Counted from the first letter of the stretch, positions 17,105 to 26,240 are shown. The stretch is DNA of 64,000 nt from Gemmatimonadales bacterium UBA4456 (GCA_002390225.1 DGOW01000054.1:95832-159831); one strand, 5' to 3'. Notes: generated from the sequence alone by a model not told the origin. Numbers and translations: made by a program.

Positions 17105-17256
17105 ATCCCGAAAACTGTGAATGCGCTAACGGGCATGTGCTAGGTATCTGAAGCGCTTTGTGGCGATATCGATATCGAAAATCCTTGACTATTAAGGATG
17201 TGAAACGAAGCTTCGGGCAGATCGCTTTTTCCAGAAAATTACAAAAGAGTTTCGGC

Positions 17257-17610
17257 GTGGCACGACACAATCGTGAGGGATCTGGCGCAGACCAGCGCGG
17301 CTTCGAGTACGCGGTCAGCTATCAGCCGGACTGGCTGAAGCGTGTGACGGTCACGCGACAGCTCGAAACGGGCCGGCAGTCGACGAAGACGCTCTTCCGA
17401 AGCCCTGCGTCCGGTTCCGAGACCGAGCCTGGCGACCGGATTCGTACCCGTATCGTGTCGGCCGACCAGTCATTGGACTTCGAGGTCGCCCTGACTGACC
17501 CTCGCGCCTCCGTGAAGCGGATGCGCATCTCCTACGAACTGCCGGGCGGCAATGGACGAATGGAAGAGGTCGAGTTCATGTTGGAAAGTCAGGACCCTTC
17601 GGGAGACTAG
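17257..17610 (+). CDS. hypothetical protein, small and beta-rich
   Basis: 117 residues from a GTG at 17257 (MARHNREGSGADQRGFEYAV). The frame is open upstream to 17158, but that part (MWRYRYRKSLTIKDVKR...) is AT-rich, basic and unlike the rest, so I start at the GTG. The segment YQPDWLKRVTVTRQLETGRQ followed by TKTLFRS looks like a short beta-sheet protein, and the C-terminus MRISYELPGGNGRMEEVEFM is similar. I do not recognise the family. It follows an AT-rich gap containing the palindrome CGATATCGATATCG (17163-17176). Confidence 0.55.
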   Translation: MARHNREGSGADQRGFEYAVSYQPDWLKRVTVTRQLETGRQSTKTLFRSPASGSETEPGDRIRTRIVSADQSLDFEVALTDPRASVKRMRISYELPGGNGRMEEVEFMLESQDPSGD

Positions 17611-17636
17611 CTGGTTCGTCCACTTTCCGGTTGTTG

Positions 17637-17642
17637 TATAAT
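17637..17642 (+). promoter_or_regulatory. consensus -10 element (TATAAT)
   Basis: A perfect TATAAT lies just after the stop of the small hypothetical gene. TTCGTC at 17615-17620, 16 bases upstream, is a weak -35. It would drive the decayed MCE-like stretch and the Nudix gene 309 bases downstream. Exact consensus is rare in this GC-rich window, which is why I list it. Confidence 0.35.
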
Positions 17643-17665
17643 CGGAAATACCTTCTTTTCACGCC

Positions 17666-17860
17666 CCTGTCCGGACCGTCGGCCGTGGAGTTCTGCAGTC
17701 TCTCTCATCTGTCGCGCGGGTCGACTCCGCGTTCGTCTGTATGGATCGGATCGCGGCTCGGGTAGAGGCCGGAGAGGGTTCACTCGGTCGACTGCTCTCG
17801 GATTCCATGCTCGCCATCCGAGCGGAAGATGTTCTGTTTCAGCTCGACCTCCTTCTGTAG
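17666..17860 (+). pseudogene. C-terminal remnant of an MCE/MlaD-type protein
   Basis: One frame without a usable start codon reads 64 residues to a TAG at 17858-17860: it contains LQSLSSVARVDSAFVCMDRI, then AARVEAGEGSLGRLLSDSML and AEDVLFQLDLLL. The pattern 'R-V-x-A-G-E-G-(T/S)-L-G-R-L-L-x-D' followed by a helix ending in leucines is typical of the C-terminal helical region of MCE/MlaD lipid-transport proteins. The MCE domain itself is missing, so this is a relic, or a short expressed peptide starting from an unseen site. The rest of the 340-base gap (17611-17950) holds nothing else I recognise besides the TATAAT above. Confidence 0.4.
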
Positions 17861-17950
17861 CGCATCTGGGTAAACCGACGCCGTCACTTTCGTCTTTCGA
17901 TCTTCTGATTCAGGACCGTTGGGTCCGATCTGCTCAAGGGCCCTCCCGCC

Positions 17951-18418
17951 ATGTCTTTTACCGATGATGATGCCCCCTCGGCCCGCATAGAGATCAGCGC
18001 GGGTGGCGTCGTCGTGAGGGCGATTGCGGGTGTGCACCATGCCCTGGTCATCCGGGATCCGTATCAAAAATGGGGTCTTCCCAAGGGGCATGCGGAGGAA
18101 GGGGAGACCACGGAGGAGACCGCGTTGCGTGAGGTTCTGGAGGAAACGGGTCTGACCGATCTCCGCCTTGGCGACGAGTTGGTCACGATTGACTGGGTCT
18201 TCCATGCTCAGGGCCACAAAGTACACAAGTTCACGACGTTCTTCCTCATGTACTCGGAGTCGGGAGATCCCACTCCAGAGGAACGCGAAGGGATCACGGC
18301 GTGCGAATGGGTTCGCCTCGATGCGGCCCATAATCGGATCTCCTACGAGAACGCCAGTGAGGTCGTGAAGGTCGCGCAGCGGGTGTTGGACTCCGGCACG
18401 ATCGAAGCTGCCGGCTGA
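17951..18418 (+). CDS. Nudix hydrolase
   Basis: 155 residues. The Nudix box is complete: GHAEEGETTEETALREVLEE then TGL (pattern G-x5-E-x7-R-E-x-x-E-E-x-G), preceded by YQKWGLPKG. It begins SAGGVVVRAIAGVHHALVIR, the usual first strands. Such enzymes hydrolyse nucleoside diphosphates linked to another group; the WGLPKGH form is common in Ap4A- or (d)NTP-cleaving members, but the substrate cannot be decided here. Start ATG at 17951 is clear, in a region otherwise free of coding potential. Confidence 0.9.
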   Translation: MSFTDDDAPSARIEISAGGVVVRAIAGVHHALVIRDPYQKWGLPKGHAEEGETTEETALREVLEETGLTDLRLGDELVTIDWVFHAQGHKVHKFTTFFLMYSESGDPTPEEREGITACEWVRLDAAHNRISYENASEVVKVAQRVLDSGTIEAAG

Positions 18419-18585
18419 CCAATCGCCCGGGCTCTGAATGTGGCCCGTTGCTCGCCCCCGGGGACCGATTAGACTTGAGGTCTGCCGGTCCTCACAACCC
18501 GTGTCGACCCTTTCCAATTCAGGACAGATCCCGACCCAGGGGCACCCTTCACCGGGCGCCGTAGGTGGTCGGGTTTCCGGAGCCG

Positions 18586-19593
18586 ATGGCTGACAACATC
18601 CGGGATATCACGATCATTGGTGGTGGGCCGACTGGGCTCTTCGCCGCGTTCTACGCCGGAATGCGTGGTTCATCGTGTCGCATTATCGATTCGCTGCCTG
18701 AGCTCGGCGGACAGCTGGCTGCGCTCTATCCTGAGAAGTACATCCACGATGTGGGTGGCTTCCCAAAGGTGCTGGCGAAAGATCTTGTGCACGGGCTGGT
18801 CGAGCAGGCTCTCCAGTTCGATCCGGACGTGGTCGTGGACGAACAGGTGCGCGATCTGGAGCACACCGATGATCACTTCGTGCTTCATTGCGCGAAGGGG
18901 TCGTACGGTACGCGGTCGATCGTGATCGCGGGGGGGAAGGGCGCGTTCGAACCGATGCCCCTCAAGTGCCCGGGGTATGAGGAATTCATGCACAGCGGCG
19001 TCGAATACGCGGTGCGCGATCCCGAGGCTTTCCGCGGGCGGAAGGTTGTGGTCGTCGGGGGTGGAGACACCGCCCTCGACTTCGTGGTCATGCTCAAGGA
19101 TGTCGCCGAGTCCATAACGCTGGTTCACCGTCGCGACGGCTGGCGGGCCCATGCTGCGACCGTGTCACAGGTGGAGCATGCAGCGTCTTCGGGTGAGGTC
19201 GAGCTGCGCACCTTCTACGAGGTGCGAGAGATCCTCGGGGACGGCGTCGTCGATCGCGTGACGATCTTCGACAACCGCACCGATGAGGACGTGACCCTCG
19301 AGTGCGACACGGTACTCTCCTGTCTCGGATTCAAGCCTGACCTGGGCCCGATCAAGTCATGGGGTCTCGAGGTCGAGAAGAACCGCATTCTCGTCAACGC
19401 GCTGATGGCGACGAATGTGTCGGGAATCTTCGCTGCGGGTGACGTAGTGAACTACGAAGGGAAACTGGATCTCATCGCCACGGGTTTTGCCGAGGCCGCC
19501 GTCGCCGTGAACAATGCAGTGCACCACGTCGACCCATCGGCCCGGGTGAACCCCGGCCATTCCACGAACATGAAAATCTTCAAGGACGAGTGA
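18586..19593 (+). CDS. ferredoxin/flavodoxin–NADP+ reductase, thioredoxin-reductase-like type
   Basis: 335 residues from [20 protein letters not shown]. It has two Rossmann motifs, GGGPTGL near the N-terminus (FAD) and [12 protein letters not shown] in the middle (NADPH), and [14 protein letters not shown] at the C-terminus (FAD ribityl). It lacks the CxxC of thioredoxin reductases; length and the tail ([11 protein letters not shown]) match the YumC-type FNR family. It should move electrons between NADPH and ferredoxin or flavodoxin. It sits 10 bases upstream of trxB, so a redox operon is likely. I prefer the ATG at 18586 over 18565, where the extra MVGFPEP does not fit the family. Confidence 0.9.
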   Translation: MADNIRDITIIGGGPTGLFAAFYAGMRGSSCRIIDSLPELGGQLAALYPEKYIHDVGGFPKVLAKDLVHGLVEQALQFDPDVVVDEQVRDLEHTDDHFVLHCAKGSYGTRSIVIAGGKGAFEPMPLKCPGYEEFMHSGVEYAVRDPEAFRGRKVVVVGGGDTALDFVVMLKDVAESITLVHRRDGWRAHAATVSQVEHAASSGEVELRTFYEVREILGDGVVDRVTIFDNRTDEDVTLECDTVLSCLGFKPDLGPIKSWGLEVEKNRILVNALMATNVSGIFAAGDVVNYEGKLDLIATGFAEAAVAVNNAVHHVDPSARVNPGHSTNMKIFKDE

Positions 19594-19603
19594 GGAACCG
19601 AGC

Positions 19604-20617
19604 ATGATCGAACACGGCACGCCTCAACACGAAAAGGTCGTCATCATCGGGTCTGGCCCGGCGGGTTGGACCGCCGCGATCTACGCCGCCCGCGCAGAGA
19701 TGAACCCGTTCGTGATCGAGGGAAGCATCAGCAGGACGATGATCCCCGGTGGTCAGCTCATGTTCACCACCGAAGTCGAGAACTACCCGGGCTTCAAGGA
19801 AGGCGTCGACGGCCAGGCCCTCATGCTGGAGATGAAGGATCAGGCGCTCCGCTTCGACACGAGGGTTCTCACCGAAGACGTTGTGGAGATCGACAAGGAC
19901 GTCCACCCCTTCCGACTCACGACAACCAGCGGCACTGTCGTGACCGCCGACGCCGTGATTCTGGCCACCGGTGCGAATGCGAACTGGCTCGGCCTTCCGA
20001 ACGAGGAGCGGCTGGCTCAGAGCGGTGGCGGTGTGAGCGCATGCGCGGTCTGTGACGGGGCGCTGCCTCACTTCCGTGATCAGGTGCTGGCCGTGATCGG
20101 GGGTGGTGACACGGCGATGGAGGACGCCCTCTACCTGACGAAGTTCGCGAAGGAGGTCGTTGTCGTGCACCGTCGTGATGAGCTGCGCGCGTCGAAGATC
20201 ATGGCCGAGCGCGCCGTGGAGAACGAAAAGATCACGTTCGCCTGGAACACCGTCGTGACCGAGGTGCTGGGCGACGATGTGATCACAGGCCTGCGGCTCA
20301 AGGACGTGAATTCCGACGAAGAGCGCGAGCTAGCTGTCGGTGGTCTCTTCGTGGCGATCGGGCACGCACCGAACACCGGATTCCTGAAGGGCGTCGTGGA
20401 CCTGAAGGAGAACGGCTACGTCGAAACGCCGGTCGCATGGCGTACGGAGACGTCGGTCCCGGGCATCTTCGCCGCGGGTGACGTCATGGACGACTACTAC
20501 CGTCAGGCCGTCACGGCGGCGGGGACTGGTTGCATGGCTGCGCTCGAGGCCGAACGGTGGCTGGCGCACGGTGGCGCTGAAGCGCACACCACGGAGGCTA
20601 TCGCGGCGGGAGACTGA
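19604..20617 (+). CDS. trxB: thioredoxin reductase
   Basis: 337 residues. It starts with a FAD Rossmann motif ([20 protein letters not shown]), then [16 protein letters not shown], the redox-active C147-A-V-C150 within [12 protein letters not shown], the NADPH motif [15 protein letters not shown] and the final [16 protein letters not shown]. This is the standard low-molecular-weight TrxB order. It reduces thioredoxin with NADPH and would support the peroxidase-type enzymes in the window, including possibly the AhpD-like selenoprotein, though that link is only an inference. Co-directional with the FNR gene, 10 bases apart. The C-terminal tail ([16 protein letters not shown]) is slightly longer than in E. 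coli. Confidence 0.95.
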   Translation: MIEHGTPQHEKVVIIGSGPAGWTAAIYAARAEMNPFVIEGSISRTMIPGGQLMFTTEVENYPGFKEGVDGQALMLEMKDQALRFDTRVLTEDVVEIDKDVHPFRLTTTSGTVVTADAVILATGANANWLGLPNEERLAQSGGGVSACAVCDGALPHFRDQVLAVIGGGDTAMEDALYLTKFAKEVVVVHRRDELRASKIMAERAVENEKITFAWNTVVTEVLGDDVITGLRLKDVNSDEERELAVGGLFVAIGHAPNTGFLKGVVDLKENGYVETPVAWRTETSVPGIFAAGDVMDDYYRQAVTAAGTGCMAALEAERWLAHGGAEAHTTEAIAAGD

Positions 20618-20642
20618 CCGGCCAGCTCGGAGAGGCTGTTCT

Positions 20643-21395
20643 CTAGATCGGCGGTCCGGAGGGCCCGAGCAGCCTGCCACCGTCGACGGGCAGGATGTGG
20701 CCCGTGACGAAATCGGCCCCGATCAGATAGAGCAGCGCCTGAACGACGTTCTCCGGGCTTCCGGTGCGTTGGAGCGCGGCCCGTTCGGCAAGCGGCGCCC
20801 ATCGCTCCTCCGGCCAGTCGTCTGGGGGTAGAACCGCGCCTGGGGCGATCCCGTTCACGCGGACCTCCGGGGCCAGTGCCCGGGCCTGCACACGCGTGAG
20901 GTGGGCCAGTCCGGCCTTCGAGACCGCGTGGTGCGGGTATGCGCTCCACGCCTGCCAGGCAGACAGGTCCGTAATGTTGACCACACACCCCTTTGACTCG
21001 CGGAGCATGTCTGCGGCAGCGCGAACCATGAGGTGTGGTGCTCGAAGGTTCAGGTTCATAACCTGATCCCACTCGTCTGCGTCGACGTCCAGGAGTGAGA
21101 CGGAGCGAAACGAGGCGGCCGAGTTCACGAGTACGTCGAGGCGCCCGAACGACGTCCGCACGGTGTCGATGAGCCGGTCGGCAGCGCGTGCTTCACGCAG
21201 GTCGGCCTGAACGTGTACCAGCGTTCGACCCAGAGACGTGATCTCTTCGTCGAGCGTCTCCGCCTCGGCTGAGGACGACCGGTACGCGATCACGATGTCG
21301 TGACCGGCTTTCGCCAGACCGAGGCTGATCGCTCGGCCGACGCGAACGGCTCCGCCCGTCACTAGTGCTACGCGTTGCCTGTTACCGCCGGTCAT
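20643..21395 (-). CDS. short-chain dehydrogenase, pteridine-reductase/FolM-like
   Basis: 250 residues from MTGGNRQRVALVTGGAVRVG. The glycine motif is TGGAVRVGRAI, the form common in pteridine reductases and FolM, not TGxxxGIG. NSAASFRS replaces the usual NNAG, the active site is ITDLSAWQAW then YPHHAVSKAG (Y-x3-K spacing altered to Y...HAVSK), and VNGIAPGAVLPP follows. It ends FVTGHILPVDGGRLLGPSGPP. This supports an NADPH-dependent pterin or related ketone reduction; a pterin role would fit the GTP cyclohydrolase operon elsewhere in the window, but they are not linked. Start chosen at 21395 because the longer frame to 21458 overlaps the divergent gene's promoter. Confidence 0.75.
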   Translation of the reverse strand: MTGGNRQRVALVTGGAVRVGRAISLGLAKAGHDIVIAYRSSSAEAETLDEEITSLGRTLVHVQADLREARAADRLIDTVRTSFGRLDVLVNSAASFRSVSLLDVDADEWDQVMNLNLRAPHLMVRAAADMLRESKGCVVNITDLSAWQAWSAYPHHAVSKAGLAHLTRVQARALAPEVRVNGIAPGAVLPPDDWPEERWAPLAERAALQRTGSPENVVQALLYLIGADFVTGHILPVDGGRLLGPSGPPI

Positions 21396-21460
21396 CGCGA
21401 AACTCCTTGTCCCCGGCGCGATCGAAGCGCCGTTTTCATAAGGAATACGGAAAAGCATTC

Positions 21461-22174
21461 ATGCCGAACCTGACGGGCAAGGTCGCGATCGTGACGGGCA
21501 GTACCAAGGGCATCGGGCTCGCGATTGTGGAGCGGATGATCAACGAAGGGATGTCGGTTGTGGTGAACTCACGCACGGCCGACGACGTTCAGGCCGTGAC
21601 AGACGGTCTCGGGAACAAGGCGATCGGGATTGCGTGTGATGTGGCCGATCCGGAAGCCTGCGCTCGACTCGTGGAGGAGACCGTTGAGCGTTTCGGGCAG
21701 CTGGATATTCTCGTGAACAACGCGGGGCTCGGCGTCTTCAAGCCGATTTCCGAGATGTCGATCGAAGAGTGGCAGCTCCAGATCAACGTGAACCTCGGCG
21801 CGGTCTTTTACCTGTCCAAGGCCGCGTTGCCGTATCTGAGCGCGACCGGAGACGGGTTCATCATCAACATCGGATCTCTGGCGAGCCGTAATACCTTCGC
21901 CAGTGGTACAGGGTACAACGCATCGAAGTTTGGTCTGCTTGGCATGAGCGAAGCGATGATGCTCGATGTCCGCCATGACGATGTCCGCGTCTCGATCGTC
22001 ATGCCGGGCAGCGTGAATACGCACTTCAACAACCATGAAATGTCGGCCGAGCGTAGTTGGAAGCTCGAGGCTGACGACTGTGCACTGGCCGTGATGCAGC
22101 TGCTGGAGTTTCCGAAGGAGGCGCACGTGAGCCGGGTTGAGATGCGCCCCAGTCAGCCGGGCTCGCGCTCGTGA
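21461..22174 (+). CDS. short-chain dehydrogenase/reductase (classical)
   Basis: 237 residues from MPNLTGKVAIVTGSTKGIGL, with AAGGAAT-like AAGGAATACGG upstream. It carries the cofactor motif TGSTKGIG, NNAGLG, the active-site serine in NIGSLASRN and YNASKFG (Y-x3-K), and VSIVMPGSVNTHF. It is a soluble NAD(P)-dependent oxidoreductase; the substrate cannot be predicted. It is divergent from the pteridine-reductase-like gene with 65 bases between starts. The ending (SRVEMRPSQPGSRS) is typical of the family in which the C-terminal strand mentions R-P-S-x-P. Confidence 0.85.
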   Translation: MPNLTGKVAIVTGSTKGIGLAIVERMINEGMSVVVNSRTADDVQAVTDGLGNKAIGIACDVADPEACARLVEETVERFGQLDILVNNAGLGVFKPISEMSIEEWQLQINVNLGAVFYLSKAALPYLSATGDGFIINIGSLASRNTFASGTGYNASKFGLLGMSEAMMLDVRHDDVRVSIVMPGSVNTHFNNHEMSAERSWKLEADDCALAVMQLLEFPKEAHVSRVEMRPSQPGSRS

Positions 22175-22244
22175 TTTAACAATCCGGGTGCGGAGTCGAT
22201 TCAGAGATGTGGTCGGGAAATCGTGTAGATGAGAAAGGGGGAGG

Positions 22245-23726
22245 GTGATCAAGTACTGCGCGAATCTTCTGAGTGCTCTTTTGCTCGTTCTCACGGCCTG
22301 CGCATCGGATGTGAGCCAGCCTGACGTCGGTGGCGGACAGGGCGAGCCCGGCGATCTGTCGAGCTACTTCATCTCTCCTGCATTGTGTGCAGATGAAGAG
22401 GGCCCGGAGTGTGCGTCTCTGCGGCTCGGGGATCCTCACCTGACCACGACCAGTCCCGCTCGGGGCAAGCTTTTCGCTTGCTCAGGGGGGAACCCGAACG
22501 CACCGGGGAGTGATCAGACACGCATCACCTGGATCGATTGGGCGGCTGGTACGTGGAATCTGCTCACCAAACCGTTCCTGCCATCGGGCTCATTCTCCCC
22601 CGGGGAGGGCGTCGCCCGCGTATCGGAGTCCGATGACGTTCGCAGTGTCGTCATCAACAACCTCCCGGTCGACGAAAAGATCGGTGATTGGCCTATGACC
22701 AAGTATCCTGAGTTGTCGGCGATCGATCGGAATCCCGGGGTGCCGGCAGCGAGAAGCTTCACGTTCAATATCCCGATCGAGCCGGTCGTGAACGAGACAC
22801 CGTTCTGCACGTCGCTCGGAGCGATCGGGGTGACGCTGAACGGGGTGGTTCTGTATAACGCGGTCGATGCACGCGGAAACGATGCCGTCGCTCACGAAAT
22901 TGTCGACGAGTTCGGCGGTCACCCGGCGATGAGCGATTACCACTACCACTTTCTGCCCGAGCGGCTTGATTCGGCGCCGATGGCGGACGGACACTCGGGG
23001 CTGGTTGGCTTCATCCGTGATGGATTCGGACTCTACGGGTACGATGGGTCCGGTGGTCTGGAATTGACCAATGCCGATCTGGATGAGTGTCACGGACACG
23101 ACCACGCCCCGATGGGCTATCACTATCACGCGACGATCGAATACCCATATACGATCGGATGTTTTCGGGGTGATCCCGAGCCTGCATTCCTAGCGTCAAC
23201 GTTGGCGTCTGAGTCAGGTGCGGATGCCGACGTGGTGCCCGAGGTGGATACGCAGGCTGTCCTCCCGTTTCTGGAGCGCATGATCTCTCACCACCTCCAG
23301 GCTCTGGAGTTGACCGCTCTCGTTCCGGACCGCTCGGATCGAGTTGGCGTGCGCCAGATCGCGGAGCGAATGCGGATCGCACAGGCCGAGGAGATCCGTC
23401 TGATGGAGTACTGGTTGCAGAACGAGATCTCTTCGGGTGTGATTGGTGACTCAGGGGAAGTCGAGCCAGTGGGCATGCCCGGGATGCTTTCGCCTGAGCG
23501 CATGCAGCGGCTCCGTGGATTGGAAGGCCGTGAGTTCGACCGCCTGTTCCTTCGATCGATGGTGGAGCATCACCAGGGCGCTGTGCGTATGGCCGGGGCC
23601 CTGTTGCAACGTGTGGGGCCTGCCGCACGAGGATCTTCGATCGACTGGTTTGTCCTGCACCTGGAGGCTGAGCAGGCTTTCGAGGTCAAACGCATGCTGC
23701 ATATGCTGGACGACGTGTCGTCATAA
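22245..23726 (+). CDS. lipoprotein with YHYH domain fused to DUF305
   Basis: 493 residues, GTG start at 22245 after a strong AAGGGGGAGG. The N-terminus has a lipoprotein signal (LLSALLLVLTACAS). Residues about 50-310 form a YHYH domain with both hallmark motifs, SDYHYHFLPERL and GYHYHATIEYPYTIGC. Residues about 335-490 are a DUF305 helical domain with its repeated metal-binding-like pairs, MISHHLQALELT and MVEHHQGAVRMAGAL, plus MxxAQxxEI. DUF305 proteins are linked to copper or silver handling in some bacteria; YHYH proteins have no settled role. The protein should sit in the outer membrane facing the periplasm or exterior. The fusion itself is what I see; metal binding is inference. Confidence 0.85.
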   Translation: MIKYCANLLSALLLVLTACASDVSQPDVGGGQGEPGDLSSYFISPALCADEEGPECASLRLGDPHLTTTSPARGKLFACSGGNPNAPGSDQTRITWIDWAAGTWNLLTKPFLPSGSFSPGEGVARVSESDDVRSVVINNLPVDEKIGDWPMTKYPELSAIDRNPGVPAARSFTFNIPIEPVVNETPFCTSLGAIGVTLNGVVLYNAVDARGNDAVAHEIVDEFGGHPAMSDYHYHFLPERLDSAPMADGHSGLVGFIRDGFGLYGYDGSGGLELTNADLDECHGHDHAPMGYHYHATIEYPYTIGCFRGDPEPAFLASTLASESGADADVVPEVDTQAVLPFLERMISHHLQALELTALVPDRSDRVGVRQIAERMRIAQAEEIRLMEYWLQNEISSGVIGDSGEVEPVGMPGMLSPERMQRLRGLEGREFDRLFLRSMVEHHQGAVRMAGALLQRVGPAARGSSIDWFVLHLEAEQAFEVKRMLHMLDDVSS

Positions 23727-23839
23727 TCCGTTCCGGTCGGGTATGACCCCTTCATGTCGGGGTGCCAAGGCGTAGATTCTCGTCCGACGTTCGAGGGACA
23801 CGCCGGCGTGTCCATTCCCACTGTAAGGACCGATAGCCG

Positions 23840-25234
23840 ATGGCTGACGCGTTTCGCATCGAGAAGGATTCACTCGGAGAGATGAAGGTTCCGGCTGACG
23901 CCCTGTACGGTCCCCAGACCCAGCGGGCGCTAGAGAACTTTCCCATTAGTGGTCAGCGTTTCGGACGGCGTTTCATTCAGGCGATGGGCCTCATCAAGAA
24001 ATCTGCCGCCACGACGAACGCCGAGCTTGGGCAGCTTGAGGTCGACATCGCCCGGGCCATCGAGGTCGCTGCGGGGGAAGTCGCGAATGGGCGCTGGGAC
24101 GATGAGTTCGTGCTGGACATCTACCAAACCGGTTCGGGTACCTCGACGAACATGAATACGAATGAGGTCGTCGCTCACCGAGCTACGCAGATACTCGACG
24201 GTGAGGGGTCTGTGCACCCTAATGACCATGTCAACTTCGGTCAGTCTTCGAACGATACGATCCCGACGGCCATCCACATCTCGACCCGCGTCGCGATCGA
24301 AGAAGAGCTGGTGCCGGCTCTCCAGCATATGCACGATGCACTAGCCGTGAAGGCCAGGCAGTTCGACGAGGTGGTGAAATCCGGGCGCACACATCTCATG
24401 GATGCGACCCCCGTCCGTCTCGGACAGGAGTTCGCCGGCTACGCGACGCAGATCCGTAAGGGGATCGAGCGCGTGCGTGCTGCCGGCGTGGAGCTGGAGG
24501 AACTCGCGCTCGGGGGGACAGCGACCGGCACCGGCATCAACACGCATGAAGAGTTTTCGCCGCGGACGATCGCGCGCATTGCGGAGGCGACCGGGATCGC
24601 GTTCCGGGAGGCGGACGACCACTTCGAGGCCCAGGGCGCGAAGGACGCGGCTGTCAGCACGGCGGGTGCGCTGAATACGGTCGCGACGAGCTTCATGAAG
24701 ATCGCCGACGACATCCGCTGGCTCGGCTCAGGTCCGACCTCCGGGCTTCACGAAGTTCGACTCCCGGCCATTCAGCCTGGGTCGTCGATCATGCCGGGCA
24801 AGGTGAACCCGGTCATGTCCGAGGCGATGATGATGGTCGCCGCCCGGGTCATGGGGAATCACACGACGGTGACCGTGGCCGGCAGCCGCGGCAACTTCGA
24901 GCTCAACGTCATGATGCCGGTTCTGGCGCACACGCTGCTCGAGTCCGTCACACTTCTGACGAACATCGCGCGGGCGTTCACCGACCGGTGTGTGGTCGGC
25001 ATCGAAGCCAACGAAGAGCGGGCGCGGGAACTCCTCGAGCGAAACCCGTCGATTGCCACCGCGCTGAACCCCTTCATTGGCTACGACGAGGCGTCCGTGG
25101 TCGCGAAGGAGTCTGCGAAGCGAGGAGTCAGTGTTCGCCAGATCGTGCGTGAGAAGAAACTGCTGCCGGAAGAGCAGATCGATGAGGCGCTGGACGTTCG
25201 CTCGATGACCGAGCCCGGGCTACCAGACGCCTAG
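23840..25234 (+). CDS. fumC: fumarate hydratase, class II
   Basis: 464 residues. It shows TGSGTSTNMNTNEV, HPNDHVNFGQSSNDTIPTA, the GRTHLMDATPVRLGQEF segment with the catalytic histidine, and the superfamily signature GSSIMPGKVNP (S315 onward) with the catalytic serine loop. It interconverts fumarate and malate in the TCA cycle as a homotetramer without an iron-sulphur cluster. The length matches E. coli FumC (467). It stands alone between the YHYH-DUF305 gene and a convergent gene, with a candidate hairpin after its stop. Confidence 0.96.
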   Translation: MADAFRIEKDSLGEMKVPADALYGPQTQRALENFPISGQRFGRRFIQAMGLIKKSAATTNAELGQLEVDIARAIEVAAGEVANGRWDDEFVLDIYQTGSGTSTNMNTNEVVAHRATQILDGEGSVHPNDHVNFGQSSNDTIPTAIHISTRVAIEEELVPALQHMHDALAVKARQFDEVVKSGRTHLMDATPVRLGQEFAGYATQIRKGIERVRAAGVELEELALGGTATGTGINTHEEFSPRTIARIAEATGIAFREADDHFEAQGAKDAAVSTAGALNTVATSFMKIADDIRWLGSGPTSGLHEVRLPAIQPGSSIMPGKVNPVMSEAMMMVAARVMGNHTTVTVAGSRGNFELNVMMPVLAHTLLESVTLLTNIARAFTDRCVVGIEANEERARELLERNPSIATALNPFIGYDEASVVAKESAKRGVSVRQIVREKKLLPEEQIDEALDVRSMTEPGLPDA

Positions 25235-25253
25235 AGCCGGGCCGTCCAGTACT

Positions 25254-25274
25254 GCGCTCTCTGAGCTTGAGCGC
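25254..25274. terminator. hairpin between convergent genes (fumC and plug-domain protein)
   Basis: GCGCTC (25254-25259) and GAGCGC (25269-25274) form a perfect 6-bp stem with a 9-base loop in the 44-base gap between two convergent genes. There is no U-tract on either strand, so it is at best a weak or Rho-assisted terminator, or a 3'-end protecting structure. Confidence 0.4.
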
Positions 25275-25278
25275 GCAC

Positions 25279-26073
25279 TTACCTCCGGCGCATTCCAGAC
25301 AGTGGGAGAGGGACGATCCTGTGCTCTGACACACGCTTCATGAAGGCCGGCGTGTAGACACGAATATGCGTCCCGCGGTTGTAGACCTCGACCATGTGGA
25401 ACTCGCCCGGGGAGAATGAGGCGAGGTAGTCGAGGCCTCCCATGTGCAGGGACTCGTCGACGTACACGATGGGATCGACCCGGCGACCACGGGACCAGAT
25501 GCAGCTGGAGCCGCGGGATCCGTTGCACCCCGTGTAGAACACCCCAGACTGTGCGGCAATGAAGTCACGCGCGTTCATCGTCGTGGAGCGCGTCAGATCA
25601 TGGGAGTCGAATGCGAGTACGCTCGTTGCTGCGGCGTTACGGCGAGACTGGAATCGGTCCGCCATGACCCGGATCCCCTCGAGCAGGATCGGCTCGGGCA
25701 CCATCTCGATCTGCACAGCATCACCGAGCGCGACCTCTCCGGACCAGTTCAATGTCCGGTAGCCGAGCGCTTCGATCATTAGATCGAGTCGGCCGCCGGT
25801 GTGATCTGGAATTCTGAAGCGTCCGTCCGGATTCGAAATCGAGCCCCACTCGGTCCCTGTCAGCCCGACCCAAGCGCCGACGAGTGGAGTCCCACTCTCC
25901 GAGTCGAGGACCTGCCCGAAGACAGCAGAGCCCTCGTCGGGCTGTTCCTGGGCATGCAAGCTGACGGGGAGCAGGACCATCGCTAGCGCAGCAGCCAGTG
26001 CGCCGAGGAGGGAGGGTCTGCCCAGTTCGGCGCTTGCTGTTCCCGACCGAGTTCTGGCGTTCAGCGTCGTCAT
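25279..26073 (-). CDS. secreted protein with carboxypeptidase-like and TonB-plug-like domains, no barrel
   Basis: 264 residues from MTTLNARTRSG. A signal peptide (LLGALAAALAMVLLPVSLHA) ends at AQEQPDE. Residues about 45-130 are a carboxypeptidase-regulatory-like beta domain (FGQVLDSESGTPLVGAWVGL, ISNPDGRFRIPD, ALGYRTLNW), and the rest is like a TonB-receptor plug (LEGIRVMADRFQSRRN, MNARDFIAAQSGVFY, RGRRVDPIVYVDE). It ends without the 22-strand barrel. Free-standing plug-like proteins of this type are common in Gemmatimonadota and Bacteroidota-like genomes; some may act in polymer or ligand handling. The reading from 26133 adds a cysteine-rich leader I do not believe. Confidence 0.72.
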   Translation of the reverse strand: MTTLNARTRSGTASAELGRPSLLGALAAALAMVLLPVSLHAQEQPDEGSAVFGQVLDSESGTPLVGAWVGLTGTEWGSISNPDGRFRIPDHTGGRLDLMIEALGYRTLNWSGEVALGDAVQIEMVPEPILLEGIRVMADRFQSRRNAAATSVLAFDSHDLTRSTTMNARDFIAAQSGVFYTGCNGSRGSSCIWSRGRRVDPIVYVDESLHMGGLDYLASFSPGEFHMVEVYNRGTHIRVYTPAFMKRVSEHRIVPLPLSGMRRR

Positions 26074-26240
26074 GAGGCAGGTGCATGGCAGGTCATCGAG
26101 CCTCCAAGAGCGAGTGACGCCAGGTGCGAGCACCTGACGCCACTCTTTGCACGCCCCCCCAGGGCGTGTTGCCCACCCGTGCTGGCGTAGGACTTTTGTG
26201 CCGACCGGATGACCGAGGTCGAACCGAGCCGGCGCAATAT

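Noticed and set aside
17163..17176. Palindrome CGATATCGATATCG as an operator
   Set aside because: It is a simple tandem of GATATC-type symmetry in an AT-rich gap, with no second copy and no nearby regulator gene.
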